A stretch of DNA of 64,000 bases from Marinobacter subterrani (lineage in GTDB: Bacteria; Pseudomonadota; Gammaproteobacteria; Pseudomonadales; Oleiphilaceae), in contig NZ_LFBU01000002.1 of NCBI RefSeq assembly GCF_001045555.1, positions 868,001-932,000 of the forward strand. Direction: 5' to 3'. The stretch's first letter is position 1. Each line of letters starts with the position of its first letter. The notes under the pieces were generated by a model. It was not told the origin of the DNA. It made no database searches and worked only from the letters and a program-made list of their open reading frames with translations. Positions 39,205 through 47,614 of this stretch are shown one piece after another. The position numbers and the translations under genes are program-made.

Positions 39205-40869
39205 ATGTCCGTTTCCGGAAAACAGGCCGCCTCCGGGGTGTCGGCGAAAAAATTACGGGTGGTGATGGCCCAACTGGACTTTCTGGTTGGCGACATACCC
39301 GGCAATACCGAACTTGTTATTGATGCGGCCCGCCGCGCCACATCAGACCACCAGGCGGACATCGTGGTTTTTCCGGAGCTGTGCCTCACTGGCTACCCGC
39401 CTGAAGACCTGCTGCTTCGGCCAAGCCTTGAGGTTCGGGTTAACGAAGCCCTCGAACGTCTGCAGGCGGAACAGCTCGAGCCGGCCATCGTTTTCGGTGC
39501 TCCGCTGCGCCATGGTGCGCTCCTCTATAATGCCGCCGTCGTGATCGAGGGTGGCGAAATCACCGGCCGGTACTTCAAGCGCTTCCCGCCCAACTACCAG
39601 GTGTTCGATGAAAAACGGTATTTTGCCGAAGGGACGGAGGTTCTGACCCTGGAGATCCGCGGTGTCCCGGTCGGTATTACCGTTTGTGAGGACATCTGGA
39701 AGGAAGGGCCGGTGGAAGATTGCGCTGCCGCTGGCGCAAGGTTGATTCTGAATCTGAACGCCTCACCCTACGACATCGACAAACAGGCCCGCCGCAAGGC
39801 CCTGCTGGAGCGAAAATCCCGGGAAAACCTGGTCAGCATCGTATATGTTAACCTGGTCGGAGGGCAGGACGAGCTGGTCTTCGACGGCGGCTCCATGGTG
39901 TTCGACCATTCCGGCGTGTTGACGGCGGAGGCGCCCCAGTTTGCCGAAGGCTTGTACCCGGTCGACTTTCTTTGTGAGCTCCGCTGCCAGCCGGTTTCCC
40001 AGCCCTTACCCGAAGAGCCCTCCCTGGAAGCCAATGTGTACAACGCCCTGGTAACGGGCGTTCGGGACTATGTTAACAAGAATGGCTTCAAGTCGGTGGT
40101 GCTCGGGTTGTCTGGCGGCATTGATTCCGCGGTCACCCTGGCGGTGGCGGTGGATGCCCTGGGCAAGGATCGTGTCCGGGCGGTGATGATGCCCTTCCGT
40201 TATACCTCGAGCATGAGTCTGGAAGACGCCGAGGCGGAGGCCAATACGCTGGGGGTGCAGTACGACGTGTTCTCCATCGAGCCCATGTACGACGCCTTCA
40301 TGCAATCCCTGGCCGGGCCTTTCGAAGGCACCCGGCCGGATACAACCGAGGAGAATCTGCAGGCCCGTTTGCGCGGTGTGCTGCTGATGTCACTGTCCAA
40401 CAAATTCGGCTCGCTGGTACTGACAACCGGCAACAAGAGCGAGATGGCGGTGGGCTATTCAACCCTTTACGGCGATATGGCCGGTGGTTTTGATGTGCTT
40501 AAGGATGTGCCGAAAACCCTGGTATTCCGCCTCGCCAAATATCGGAACACGGTCTCCCAGGCGATTCCGGAGCGGGTGATCACCCGGCCGCCCTCCGCGG
40601 AGCTGGCGCCAGACCAGAAAGATGAGGACAGCCTGCCCGGCTACGATGTGCTGGATCAGATCCTGAATCTTTACGTGGAGCGGGATTTCAGCGCAGACGC
40701 GATCGTCGCGGAAGGCTTTGATCGGGCCGATGTGGATCGGGTTATCCGCCTGGTGGATATCAACGAGTACAAGCGCCGCCAGGCCCCGATCGGCGTCAGG
40801 ATTACCGAGCGCGGCTTCGGCAAGGACCGTCGTTATCCCATCACCAACAGCTGGAAAAGCGGCAAGTAG
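39205..40869 (+). CDS. nadE: Glutamine-dependent NAD+ synthetase
   Basis: Makes NAD from deamido-NAD, taking ammonia from glutamine. The 554 residues fuse an N-terminal nitrilase-type glutaminase with its E58-K125-C161 triad (VVFPELCLTGYPPEDLL, GRYFKRFPPNY, VCEDIWKEGP) and a C-terminal ATP-pyrophosphatase with SGGIDS at 303-308. I start at ATG 39205 because AGGAG lies eight bases upstream; several in-frame ATGs further up lack this. A TATAAT at 39163-39168 may be its -10. A long palindrome after the stop separates it from convergent bamD. Confidence 0.96.
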   Translation: MSVSGKQAASGVSAKKLRVVMAQLDFLVGDIPGNTELVIDAARRATSDHQADIVVFPELCLTGYPPEDLLLRPSLEVRVNEALERLQAEQLEPAIVFGAPLRHGALLYNAAVVIEGGEITGRYFKRFPPNYQVFDEKRYFAEGTEVLTLEIRGVPVGITVCEDIWKEGPVEDCAAAGARLILNLNASPYDIDKQARRKALLERKSRENLVSIVYVNLVGGQDELVFDGGSMVFDHSGVLTAEAPQFAEGLYPVDFLCELRCQPVSQPLPEEPSLEANVYNALVTGVRDYVNKNGFKSVVLGLSGGIDSAVTLAVAVDALGKDRVRAVMMPFRYTSSMSLEDAEAEANTLGVQYDVFSIEPMYDAFMQSLAGPFEGTRPDTTEENLQARLRGVLLMSLSNKFGSLVLTTGNKSEMAVGYSTLYGDMAGGFDVLKDVPKTLVFRLAKYRNTVSQAIPERVITRPPSAELAPDQKDEDSLPGYDVLDQILNLYVERDFSADAIVAEGFDRADVDRVIRLVDINEYKRRQAPIGVRITERGFGKDRRYPITNSWKSGK

Positions 40870-40884
40870 CCGTTATTTGGGGTC

Positions 40885-40957
40885 GAAAAAGGGGTCAGAT
40901 GAAAATGGGGTCAGATGAAAAGTTCATCTGACCCCATTTTCATCTGACCCCTTTTTC
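40885..40957. terminator. Perfect 35-bp nested palindrome built from GGGGTCAGATGAA units (copy 2), between nadE and bamD
   Basis: Arms 40885-40919 and 40923-40957 are exact complements with a three-base loop. Each arm holds two GGGGTCAGATGAA units. A-run on one side and T-run on the other (CCCCTTTTTC) make it a likely bidirectional terminator for the convergent genes. It is related to the single-unit hairpins at 17025-17054 and 46579-46608. Confidence 0.7.
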
Positions 40958-40962
40958 AGTCT

Positions 40963-41796
40963 TTACTCGTCGCCCATCAGGCCAAACGTGACCACGTTGG
41001 TGAGCGAACGATTCTCCTCCTTCAAAAGATCGGCCACGAACTCGCCATCTTCATTGAGCGCGTCGCTGTCCGGGAAGTTGGTTTTCAGCAGGGCAATGGA
41101 GTCCCGGGCGGCTTTTTTCAGGTCGAGGAACTGGTAGGTTTCGATCATGATGACCAGCGCCTCTTCAACGGAGGGTGATGACGGGTAGTTCTCCAGCACG
41201 TACCGGCCCCGATTGTTGGCGGCTACGTAGGCCTGGCGCTTGATGTAGTAGCGCGCGGCATGGATTTCCAGCTCGGCCATGCGGTTGCGGATTGCGATCA
41301 TACGCTGGCGGGCATCGGCCACATACTTGCTGTTCGGGTAGCGACTGAGCAGTTCCGAAAAGTCCCTGAAGGCTTGCAGTTGCTCGCCCGGGTCCCGGGC
41401 GGCGACGTCAATGGGAAAATAGCGCGCGGCAAGCCCGATATCCAGGTTATAGGAGGCAAGCCCGCGCATGTACAGGGCGTAATCGGCGTGGTCGCTTTGC
41501 GGGTTCAGGCGCAGAAAACGGTCGGCGGCCGCCCGGGCGCCTTCAAGATCGAGGTTCTGGTAGCGGGCATAGATCAGATCAAGCTGGGCCTGTTCGGCAT
41601 AGCGGCCAAACGGGTAGTAGGTTTCCAGCGCATCCAGGTTATCTTCCGCCTCATTGAAGTTTCCGGAGTTCATGGCCTGGCGGGCATTCTCGTAATAGGT
41701 CTCCTCCGGCAGCACTTCTTCCTCCTTGGTTGTCGCGCAGCCACTGACCAGAACAATCAGAGTGGAAAGGAGCAGTAAACGAAGACCTGATCTCAT
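40963..41796 (-). CDS. bamD: Outer-membrane assembly lipoprotein BamD
   Basis: Essential lipoprotein of the BAM complex that folds outer-membrane beta-barrels. The 277 residues start with a signal peptide and lipobox LVSGC (acylated C20), followed by five TPR-like repeats (for example YYENARQAMNSGNFNEAEDN and FSELLSRYPNSKYVADARQR). I start at ATG 41796, 20 residues before the cysteine; the frame is open to 41883 but has no support. It is divergent from rluD, the same arrangement as in E. coli and Pseudomonas. Confidence 0.95.
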   Translation of the reverse strand: MRSGLRLLLLSTLIVLVSGCATTKEEEVLPEETYYENARQAMNSGNFNEAEDNLDALETYYPFGRYAEQAQLDLIYARYQNLDLEGARAAADRFLRLNPQSDHADYALYMRGLASYNLDIGLAARYFPIDVAARDPGEQLQAFRDFSELLSRYPNSKYVADARQRMIAIRNRMAELEIHAARYYIKRQAYVAANNRGRYVLENYPSSPSVEEALVIMIETYQFLDLKKAARDSIALLKTNFPDSDALNEDGEFVADLLKEENRSLTNVVTFGLMGDE

Positions 41797-41942
41797 GCCG
41801 GAATCCCGTATAATGTCGATAAATTCAAGGTCAGCCATTGTAGCGGGGAAGTCGCCCGATGTGCAGAGGCATCTGAAGAGCAACGCTCCGCTGTTTCAAA
41901 GAAACTGACCCAAACGTACCACACGCAGGCCCTGGGGGCTTA

Positions 41943-42920
41943 ATGTCATCTGAAAATCGAATCGTCGCCAGCTTTGTTGTACCGCCGGAACTGAGTGATC
42001 GGCGCCTGGATCAGGCCGCAGCAGAGCTGATGCCCGAGCACTCCCGTTCAAGGCTGCAATCATGGATCAAGAGTGGCGCGCTCACCGTCAATGGAGAGGT
42101 GCACAAGCCCCGGGACAAGGTGATGCTGGATGATCGCCTGGAACTGGATGCCGAGCCGGAAGTTCAGGTGAATTGGCAGGCCGAGGAAATCTCGCTGGAT
42201 ATTGTCTACCAGGATGAGCACCTGCTGGTGATCAACAAGCCGGCCGGGCTGGTGGTGCACCCGGCGGCCGGCCACGCCGATGGCACGCTGGTCAACGCCC
42301 TGCTGAACTACGCGCCGGAAGTGGAAAACCTGCCCCGGGCGGGCATTGTGCACCGCCTCGACAAGGATACCTCGGGCATCATGGTCGTTGCCCGCAGCCT
42401 GATTGCCCACACCTCGCTGGTGGACCAGTTGCAGACCCGTGCCATGGGGCGCGAGTACGAAGCCGTTGTGGTCGGCACGCTGACCGGCGGTGCGACGGTG
42501 GATGCGCCCATCGGGCGACACCCCCGGGAACGTAAAAAGATGGCGGTGGTCGCGTCTGGCAAGCCTGCGGTCACCCATTACCGGCTGGTCGAGCGTTTTG
42601 CGGCCCACACGCTTGTCCGCTGCAAGCTTGAGAGCGGCCGCACGCACCAGATCCGGGTGCACATGGCACACGTGAAGCATCCGCTGGTCGGTGACCCCAT
42701 GTACGGTGGTCGCCTGCGGCTTCCCAAGGGCACCACCGAAGAGCTGCGCCGGGCGCTGTCGGCGTTCAACCGTCAGGCGCTTCATGCCCGGCAACTGACG
42801 CTGGAGCATCCGGAAACCGGGGAAACCCTGAGCTGGGAGGTGCCCCTGCCGGAGGATATGATCACCTTGATAGAAGCCCTGCGCAAACACGCCCGGGAGC
42901 TGGATAACCGTGAGTATTGA
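41943..42920 (+). CDS. rluD: 23S rRNA pseudouridine synthase RluD
   Basis: Makes pseudouridines in helix 69 of 23S rRNA. The 325 residues have an N-terminal S4 RNA-binding domain (about 18-80; LDQAAAELMPEHSRSRLQSW) and the RluA-type catalytic domain with D140 in HRLDKDTSGIMVV. The 3' end overlaps pgeF by 11 bases. rluD is divergent from bamD, a conserved arrangement. Confidence 0.96.
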   Translation: MSSENRIVASFVVPPELSDRRLDQAAAELMPEHSRSRLQSWIKSGALTVNGEVHKPRDKVMLDDRLELDAEPEVQVNWQAEEISLDIVYQDEHLLVINKPAGLVVHPAAGHADGTLVNALLNYAPEVENLPRAGIVHRLDKDTSGIMVVARSLIAHTSLVDQLQTRAMGREYEAVVVGTLTGGATVDAPIGRHPRERKKMAVVASGKPAVTHYRLVERFAAHTLVRCKLESGRTHQIRVHMAHVKHPLVGDPMYGGRLRLPKGTTEELRRALSAFNRQALHARQLTLEHPETGETLSWEVPLPEDMITLIEALRKHARELDNREY

Positions 42921-43665
42921 CGCAAGCACCCTCAAACCGGACTGGTCTGCAGCCGCCCGAGTACGGGCCATCAGCACAACCCGCGCCGGCGGTGTTAGCG
43001 GCGCGCCGTGGAGTAGCCTGAATCTCGGCGGCCACGTGGGCGACAACCCCACGCATGTGCGAGAGAACCGTCGGAGACTTGCCGACTCTGTCGGTTTGCA
43101 AAGCGACCGAATTGGATGGCTGAACCAGGTGCACGGCACCGAGGTCATCGAACTTACGCCGGACAACGTCGGGCAAACTGTAACGGCCGATGCCAGCTAC
43201 ACCCGTTATCCGGGCTTCACCTGCGCCATCCTCACCGCAGACTGCCTGCCCGTTATTCTTGCCGATAATGCGGGAACGGTCGTCGGCGCCGCCCACGCCG
43301 GATGGCGGAGCCTTTGTGGCGGGGTTATCGAGAATCTGGTGAGCGCCATGGCCGTTGCCCCCGAGGGCCTGCAAGCCTGGCTGGGACCGGCCATCGGTCC
43401 AGACAGCTTCGAAGTCGGCCCGGAAGTCCGGGATGTCTTTCTGAAACATGACCCCAAGGCTGCAAGAGCGTTCAAGGCCGACGGTGCTCGGCCTGGGCAC
43501 TTCATGGCGGATATCTATGCCCTTGCCACCTTGCGGTTAAATCATCTCGGTGTTTCCGACGTCACTGGCGGTGGCCTGTGTACTTTTCAGGATTCGGATC
43601 GGTTCTTTTCTTACCGCAGAGATGGTCAAACCGGGCGGATGGCCACCTTGATCTGGTTGAATTAA
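42910..43665 (+). CDS. pgeF: Peptidoglycan editing factor PgeF (YfiH, purine nucleoside phosphorylase-like)
   Basis: Laccase-fold protein that prevents misincorporation of L-serine into peptidoglycan; homologues also act on purine nucleosides. The 251 residues include TRAGGVS, QVHGTEV, CAILTADCLPV and HAGWRSLCGGV, holding the metal-site His/Cys ligands. The start is GTG at 42910, inside the rluD end, so the two are translationally coupled. A structured element (43715-43822) begins 50 bases past the stop. Confidence 0.92.
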   Translation: MSIDASTLKPDWSAAARVRAISTTRAGGVSGAPWSSLNLGGHVGDNPTHVRENRRRLADSVGLQSDRIGWLNQVHGTEVIELTPDNVGQTVTADASYTRYPGFTCAILTADCLPVILADNAGTVVGAAHAGWRSLCGGVIENLVSAMAVAPEGLQAWLGPAIGPDSFEVGPEVRDVFLKHDPKAARAFKADGARPGHFMADIYALATLRLNHLGVSDVTGGGLCTFQDSDRFFSYRRDGQTGRMATLIWLN

Positions 43666-43714
43666 CGACTATTGGCAACTGACCGGTTATCTGTACGTTA
43701 TCACTAAAGTTCGG

Positions 43715-43822
43715 GCCTGGGGCGGCAATGGCTCTCCAGAACTGTCTGCAGCATGGATGCTGCAGCCAAGCCTACATGGATGTATTCACGGCGTGTTCTG
43801 GAGAGCCGTTGCCGCCCCAGGC
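43715..43822 (+). ncRNA. GGA-hairpin structured element, copy C (pgeF-clpB gap)
   Basis: 28-bp outer arms (43715-43742 with 43795-43822, one mismatch) enclose hairpin 1 CTGCAGCAT-GG-ATGCTGCAG (43746-43765), hairpin 2 TACATGGATGTA (43773-43784), then TTCACGGCGT (43786-43795). It follows pgeF in sense and ends 57 bases before the sigma-32-like clpB promoter, so it would not be in a heat-induced clpB message. Same plan as 4425-4528 and 14672-14777. Confidence 0.65.
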
Positions 43823-43879
43823 TTCCACCAGTCTCAAACTGACGGCCGTCAATTTTCTGACGAATTCATCAGTGTCCCG

Positions 43880-43907
43880 CTTGAAGTCCCCCCACTTGCC
43901 CCTACAT
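43880..43907 (+). promoter_or_regulatory. Putative sigma-32 heat-shock promoter of clpB
   Basis: CTTGAA (43880-43885), 13-base spacer, CCCCTACAT (43899-43907), close to the sigma-32 pattern CTTGAAA/CCCCATNT. It lies about 73 bases before the clpB start, where such promoters are expected. Confidence 0.65.
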
Positions 43908-43979
43908 TAACTATCAAAGCAATCGAATATCCGCCACCCACGGCACCATGGTATTCGTAGAATTTTGGGGAAAGTACAC

Positions 43980-46556
43980 ATGAGAATCGACAAGCTGACC
44001 AGCAAACTGCAGACCGCCCTCGCGGATGCACAATCCATCGCGGTCGGGAAGGATCACAACTTCATCGAACCGGTGCACCTGATGCAGGCCTTGCTTGACC
44101 AGGAAGGCAGTGCCATCAAGCCGCTGCTCAAACAGGCCGGTGCCGAGCCCGGGCGCATTCGCCAGGCCATTGCCCGGGAAATCGAGAACCTGCCCGAAGT
44201 GCAGGGCTCGGCGGGCGATGTCTCCATGTCCAATGACATGGGCCGTTTGTTCAATATTGCCGACAAACTGGCCCAGAAGCGCAAAGACCAGTTCATCTCC
44301 AGTGAACTGATGCTAATGGCAGCGCTTGAGGATCGAGGCAGTCTTGGCCGGGTACTCCGGGAGCAGGGCGTTGATAAAGCGGCCCTGGAAAAAGCCATTG
44401 ACGAAGTTCGCGGCGGTGAGGCCGTCAACGATGCCGGTGCCGAAGAAAACCGCCAGGCCCTGTCCAAGTACACCATTGATCTGACCGAGCGCGCCGAGGC
44501 TGGCAAGCTGGACCCGGTGATCGGCCGCGACGATGAAATCCGCCGCACCATCCAGGTATTGCAGCGCCGCCGGAAGAATAACCCGGTGCTGATCGGTGAG
44601 CCGGGCGTGGGTAAAACCGCCATTGTTGAGGGCCTGGCCCAGCGCATCGTCAACGGCGAGGTGCCCGACGGCCTGAAGGACAAAAAAGTCCTGTCGCTTG
44701 ATATGGGCTCTCTTATTGCCGGTGCCAAATTCCGGGGCGAGTTCGAGGAGCGCCTGAAAGCCGTTCTGAACGAGCTATCCAAACAGGAAGGCCAGATCAT
44801 CCTGTTTATTGACGAAATCCATACCATGGTCGGGGCCGGCAAGGCCGAAGGCTCCATGGATGCCGGCAACATGCTCAAGCCGGCACTGGCCCGGGGCGAA
44901 CTGCACTGCGTGGGTGCCACCACCCTCGATGAGTACCGGGAACACATCGAGAAAGACGCCGCGCTCGAGCGCCGTTTCCAGAAAGTATTGGTGAGCGAGC
45001 CGAGCGAGGAAGACACCATTGCGATCCTTCGTGGCCTGAAAGAACGGTATGAGGTTCACCATGGGGTGGAAGTCACCGATGGCGCGATCATTGCTGCCGC
45101 GAAACTGTCGCACCGTTATATCGCGGACCGGCAACTGCCGGACAAGGCCATTGACTTGGTGGACGAGGCAGCCTCCCAGATTCGGATGGAGATGGACTCC
45201 AAGCCGGAGCCGCTTGATCGCCTCGAGCGACGCCTGATTCAGCTCAAAATCGAGCGTGAGGCCCTCAAGAAGGAAACGGATCCAGCCTCCAAAAAACGCC
45301 TGTCCGAGCTGTCGGATGTGATCACCGGGGTTGAGCGGGAATACGCCGACCTGGAAGAAGTCTGGAACACCGAGAAAGCGGCTCTGCATGGCTCCCAGAA
45401 GATCAAGAGCCGGCTGGAGCAGGCCCGGATTGATCTGGAAAACGCCCGCCGCGCGGGTGATCTGGGTAAGATGTCCGAGCTCCAGTATGGCCAGATCCCC
45501 GAGCTGGAACGCCAACTGGATATGGCCAGCCAGGCCGAGATGATGGAGATGAAGCTGCTCCGGAACCGGGTAACGGACGAGGAGATTGCCGAGGTTGTCT
45601 CCAAATGGACTGGCATTCCCGTGTCCAAGATGCTGGAAGGCGAGCGCGACAAATTGATGCGCATGGAAGAGGCGCTCCATGACCGAGTGATTGGCCAGGA
45701 TGAAGCGGTCGAGGCCGTGTCCAACGCCGTGCGTCGCTCCCGGGCGGGGCTTTCTGATCCTAACCGGCCGAACGGGTCATTCCTGTTCCTGGGCCCGACC
45801 GGTGTGGGCAAGACCGAGCTGTGCAAGGCCCTGGCTTCCTTCCTCTTTGATACCGAGGAAGCCATGGTCCGCATCGACATGTCGGAATTCATGGAGAAGC
45901 ATTCCGTGGCCCGTCTGATTGGTGCGCCTCCGGGCTACGTCGGCTATGAAGAGGGCGGTTACCTGACCGAAGCCGTGCGCCGGCGCCCTTATTCAGTGCT
46001 GCTGCTGGATGAGGTGGAAAAAGCCCATCCGGACGTCTTCAATATCCTGCTGCAGGTGCTGGAAGATGGCCGCCTGACAGACGGCCAGGGCCGTACGGTT
46101 GATTTCCGGAACACGGTGATCGTGATGACCTCCAACCTGGGCTCGGACATCATCCAGCAGAAGGCCGGGGAAGAGAACTACGAAGCCATGAAGAGTGCGG
46201 TCATGGAAGTAGTGGGCACGCATTTCCGCCCCGAGTTCATTAACCGGGTGGACGAAGTAGTGGTATTCCATCCCTTGGCGGAAAGCCAGATCCAGGGTAT
46301 TGCCCGGATTCAGATCGAGTCCCTGAGCAAGCGCCTGAAAGAGCAGGATATGAAACTGGAGCTCGACGAAGCCGCCATGGAACTGCTGGCCGAAGTTGGC
46401 TACGACCCGGTCTACGGTGCGAGGCCGCTGAAGCGGGCCATCCAGCGGATGATCGAAAACCCGCTGGCCCAGCGGCTGCTGAAAGGGGAGTTCGTCTCGG
46501 GGGATGTTATTCGCGGTACGGTGAAAGACCATCACCTGGACTTCACCAAGGCATGA
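43980..46556 (+). CDS. clpB: ATP-dependent disaggregase ClpB
   Basis: Hsp100 chaperone that pulls proteins from aggregates with DnaK. The 858 residues match E. coli length: N domain (1-145), first AAA+ domain with Walker A GEPGVGKT (206-213), the coiled-coil M domain (about 400-525; [20 protein letters not shown]) that distinguishes ClpB from ClpA, and second AAA+ domain with [11 protein letters not shown] start at ATG 43980 ([11 protein letters not shown]), with GGGGAAAG upstream; the frame opens at TTG 43965. A sigma-32-type promoter precedes it. Confidence 0.97.
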   Translation: MRIDKLTSKLQTALADAQSIAVGKDHNFIEPVHLMQALLDQEGSAIKPLLKQAGAEPGRIRQAIAREIENLPEVQGSAGDVSMSNDMGRLFNIADKLAQKRKDQFISSELMLMAALEDRGSLGRVLREQGVDKAALEKAIDEVRGGEAVNDAGAEENRQALSKYTIDLTERAEAGKLDPVIGRDDEIRRTIQVLQRRRKNNPVLIGEPGVGKTAIVEGLAQRIVNGEVPDGLKDKKVLSLDMGSLIAGAKFRGEFEERLKAVLNELSKQEGQIILFIDEIHTMVGAGKAEGSMDAGNMLKPALARGELHCVGATTLDEYREHIEKDAALERRFQKVLVSEPSEEDTIAILRGLKERYEVHHGVEVTDGAIIAAAKLSHRYIADRQLPDKAIDLVDEAASQIRMEMDSKPEPLDRLERRLIQLKIEREALKKETDPASKKRLSELSDVITGVEREYADLEEVWNTEKAALHGSQKIKSRLEQARIDLENARRAGDLGKMSELQYGQIPELERQLDMASQAEMMEMKLLRNRVTDEEIAEVVSKWTGIPVSKMLEGERDKLMRMEEALHDRVIGQDEAVEAVSNAVRRSRAGLSDPNRPNGSFLFLGPTGVGKTELCKALASFLFDTEEAMVRIDMSEFMEKHSVARLIGAPPGYVGYEEGGYLTEAVRRRPYSVLLLDEVEKAHPDVFNILLQVLEDGRLTDGQGRTVDFRNTVIVMTSNLGSDIIQQKAGEENYEAMKSAVMEVVGTHFRPEFINRVDEVVVFHPLAESQIQGIARIQIESLSKRLKEQDMKLELDEAAMELLAEVGYDPVYGARPLKRAIQRMIENPLAQRLLKGEFVSGDVIRGTVKDHHLDFTKA

Positions 46557-46578
46557 GCCGGAAGCCCCGACCGAAACC

Positions 46579-46608
46579 GGGGTCAGATGAAAGTCTTCAT
46601 CTGACCCC
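46579..46608. terminator. GGGGTCAGATGAA hairpin, copy 3, between clpB and the DUF4124 gene
   Basis: GGGGTCAGATGAA (46579-46591) and its exact complement (46596-46608), followed by TTTTT, so it can end clpB transcription. A further half unit (ACTGACCCCTTTTT, 46613-46626) follows, as if a second unit had been partly lost or gained. Confidence 0.7.
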
Positions 46609-46632
46609 TTTTTACTGACCCCTTTTTAAGTC

Positions 46633-47094
46633 TTACTGTTCTGCTGGCCCGCAGTTCTCTTCGGCAATTCGCTCGAACTCTGCCCGTTTCTCGGCAATCT
46701 CTGCTTCGGACAGATAGCGCTGCTCGCCATTTTCCTCAACTCGGATGCGAGCGTTGCGGTCGATCACATCAAGGTTGGATTGCGCCGTGGCGCAATTGGC
46801 TTCCCGCTGTTTCCTGCGGGCTTCCTCTGCGGCCGTCTCCTGACGTTTCTCTGCTGCGCCGGCTTGCTGCTTCTGCATATCCTGCAGCCGTTCCTGTGGG
46901 CTCTGCCTGTTCCCGGCGGCTTCCGACGACGTGCCGGAGCGAACATTGATGGTCTCGGCCTTCGCCCCCATGGGCTGCCGATCACCAAAGTGGGTGACGC
47001 CGTTTTCGTCGGTCCATTTATAGACGGAGGCGCTCATGGCGACACCTGGTACTACGGCCAGTAATAAGGTCAGCGTCAGGGTTTTTCTGTTCAT
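46633..47094 (-). CDS. DUF4124 domain protein, exported
   Basis: 153-residue protein with a signal peptide of about 22 residues (LTLTLLLAVVPGVAMSA) followed by the DUF4124 core SVYKWTDENGVTHFGDRQP. The rest is a charged helical region rich in Glu, Gln, Arg and Lys (about 62-150), likely coiled coil. Two cysteines (EANCATAQSN and EENCGPAEQ) may pair in the periplasm. Function of the family is unknown. It converges with clpB, and nothing in the context suggests a role. Confidence 0.85.
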   Translation of the reverse strand: MNRKTLTLTLLLAVVPGVAMSASVYKWTDENGVTHFGDRQPMGAKAETINVRSGTSSEAAGNRQSPQERLQDMQKQQAGAAEKRQETAAEEARRKQREANCATAQSNLDVIDRNARIRVEENGEQRYLSEAEIAEKRAEFERIAEENCGPAEQ

Positions 47095-47614
47095 GGCTCT
47101 ACTCGCGTATGTTCACTGCTCCCGGGCAGGCAGACAACCTGGATAAACCGGGCCCGTTTTTTCTGTTTTCATTATTGCCTATCATGCCACCAGCGATTGT
47201 CATTTTCTTCTGTCTGGTTCAAATCTTTGCGCCCTGCGCGCGCGCCGTATGGCAAACCTTCGGCCAGTATAGGCACAGAAACCTGCAGCGGCTATTGACA
47301 GGGAGTTTCCCGCTGTCAGAATTACCGATTGCCTGAAGACTGGGGTCAATACGGCAGGCAATCCCGAGCGAGTATCCCCCGTTAATCACCACACTGAACG
47401 CGCCGCGCATTGGTCGCGGGATGGTTGTTGCTTACGTGCAACCGTTGATTGGCCGTTCTCCGCAACCCTCAGGAGGGCGGCTGGCCAGGAGACAACCTCT
47501 TTACAAGGTGTGGAGGAGCAGCCGGTGCCGCTTTCAAAAGAAGCAGGGCAACCGTGAATCCAGGCAACCGGGATGTATCCCGGCTCATTCACTCGTAGAA
47601 GAGGGTAGAAAATC
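47095..47614. other. Long gap upstream of ilvI without a recognised gene
   Basis: 520 bases between the divergent DUF4124 and ilvI genes. It holds TTGACA at 47295-47300 inside the imperfect palindrome TTGACAG-N11-CTGTCAG, but the expected -10 (AGAATT) is poor. A GC hairpin-like stretch lies around 47446-47485. No classic leader peptide rich in Leu/Ile/Val followed by a terminator is evident. The length suggests a regulated leader, but I cannot identify the mechanism. Confidence 0.4.

Noticed and set aside
47109..47336. 75-codon open frame upstream of ilvI
   Set aside because: No ribosome site, mixed composition, nothing recognisable.
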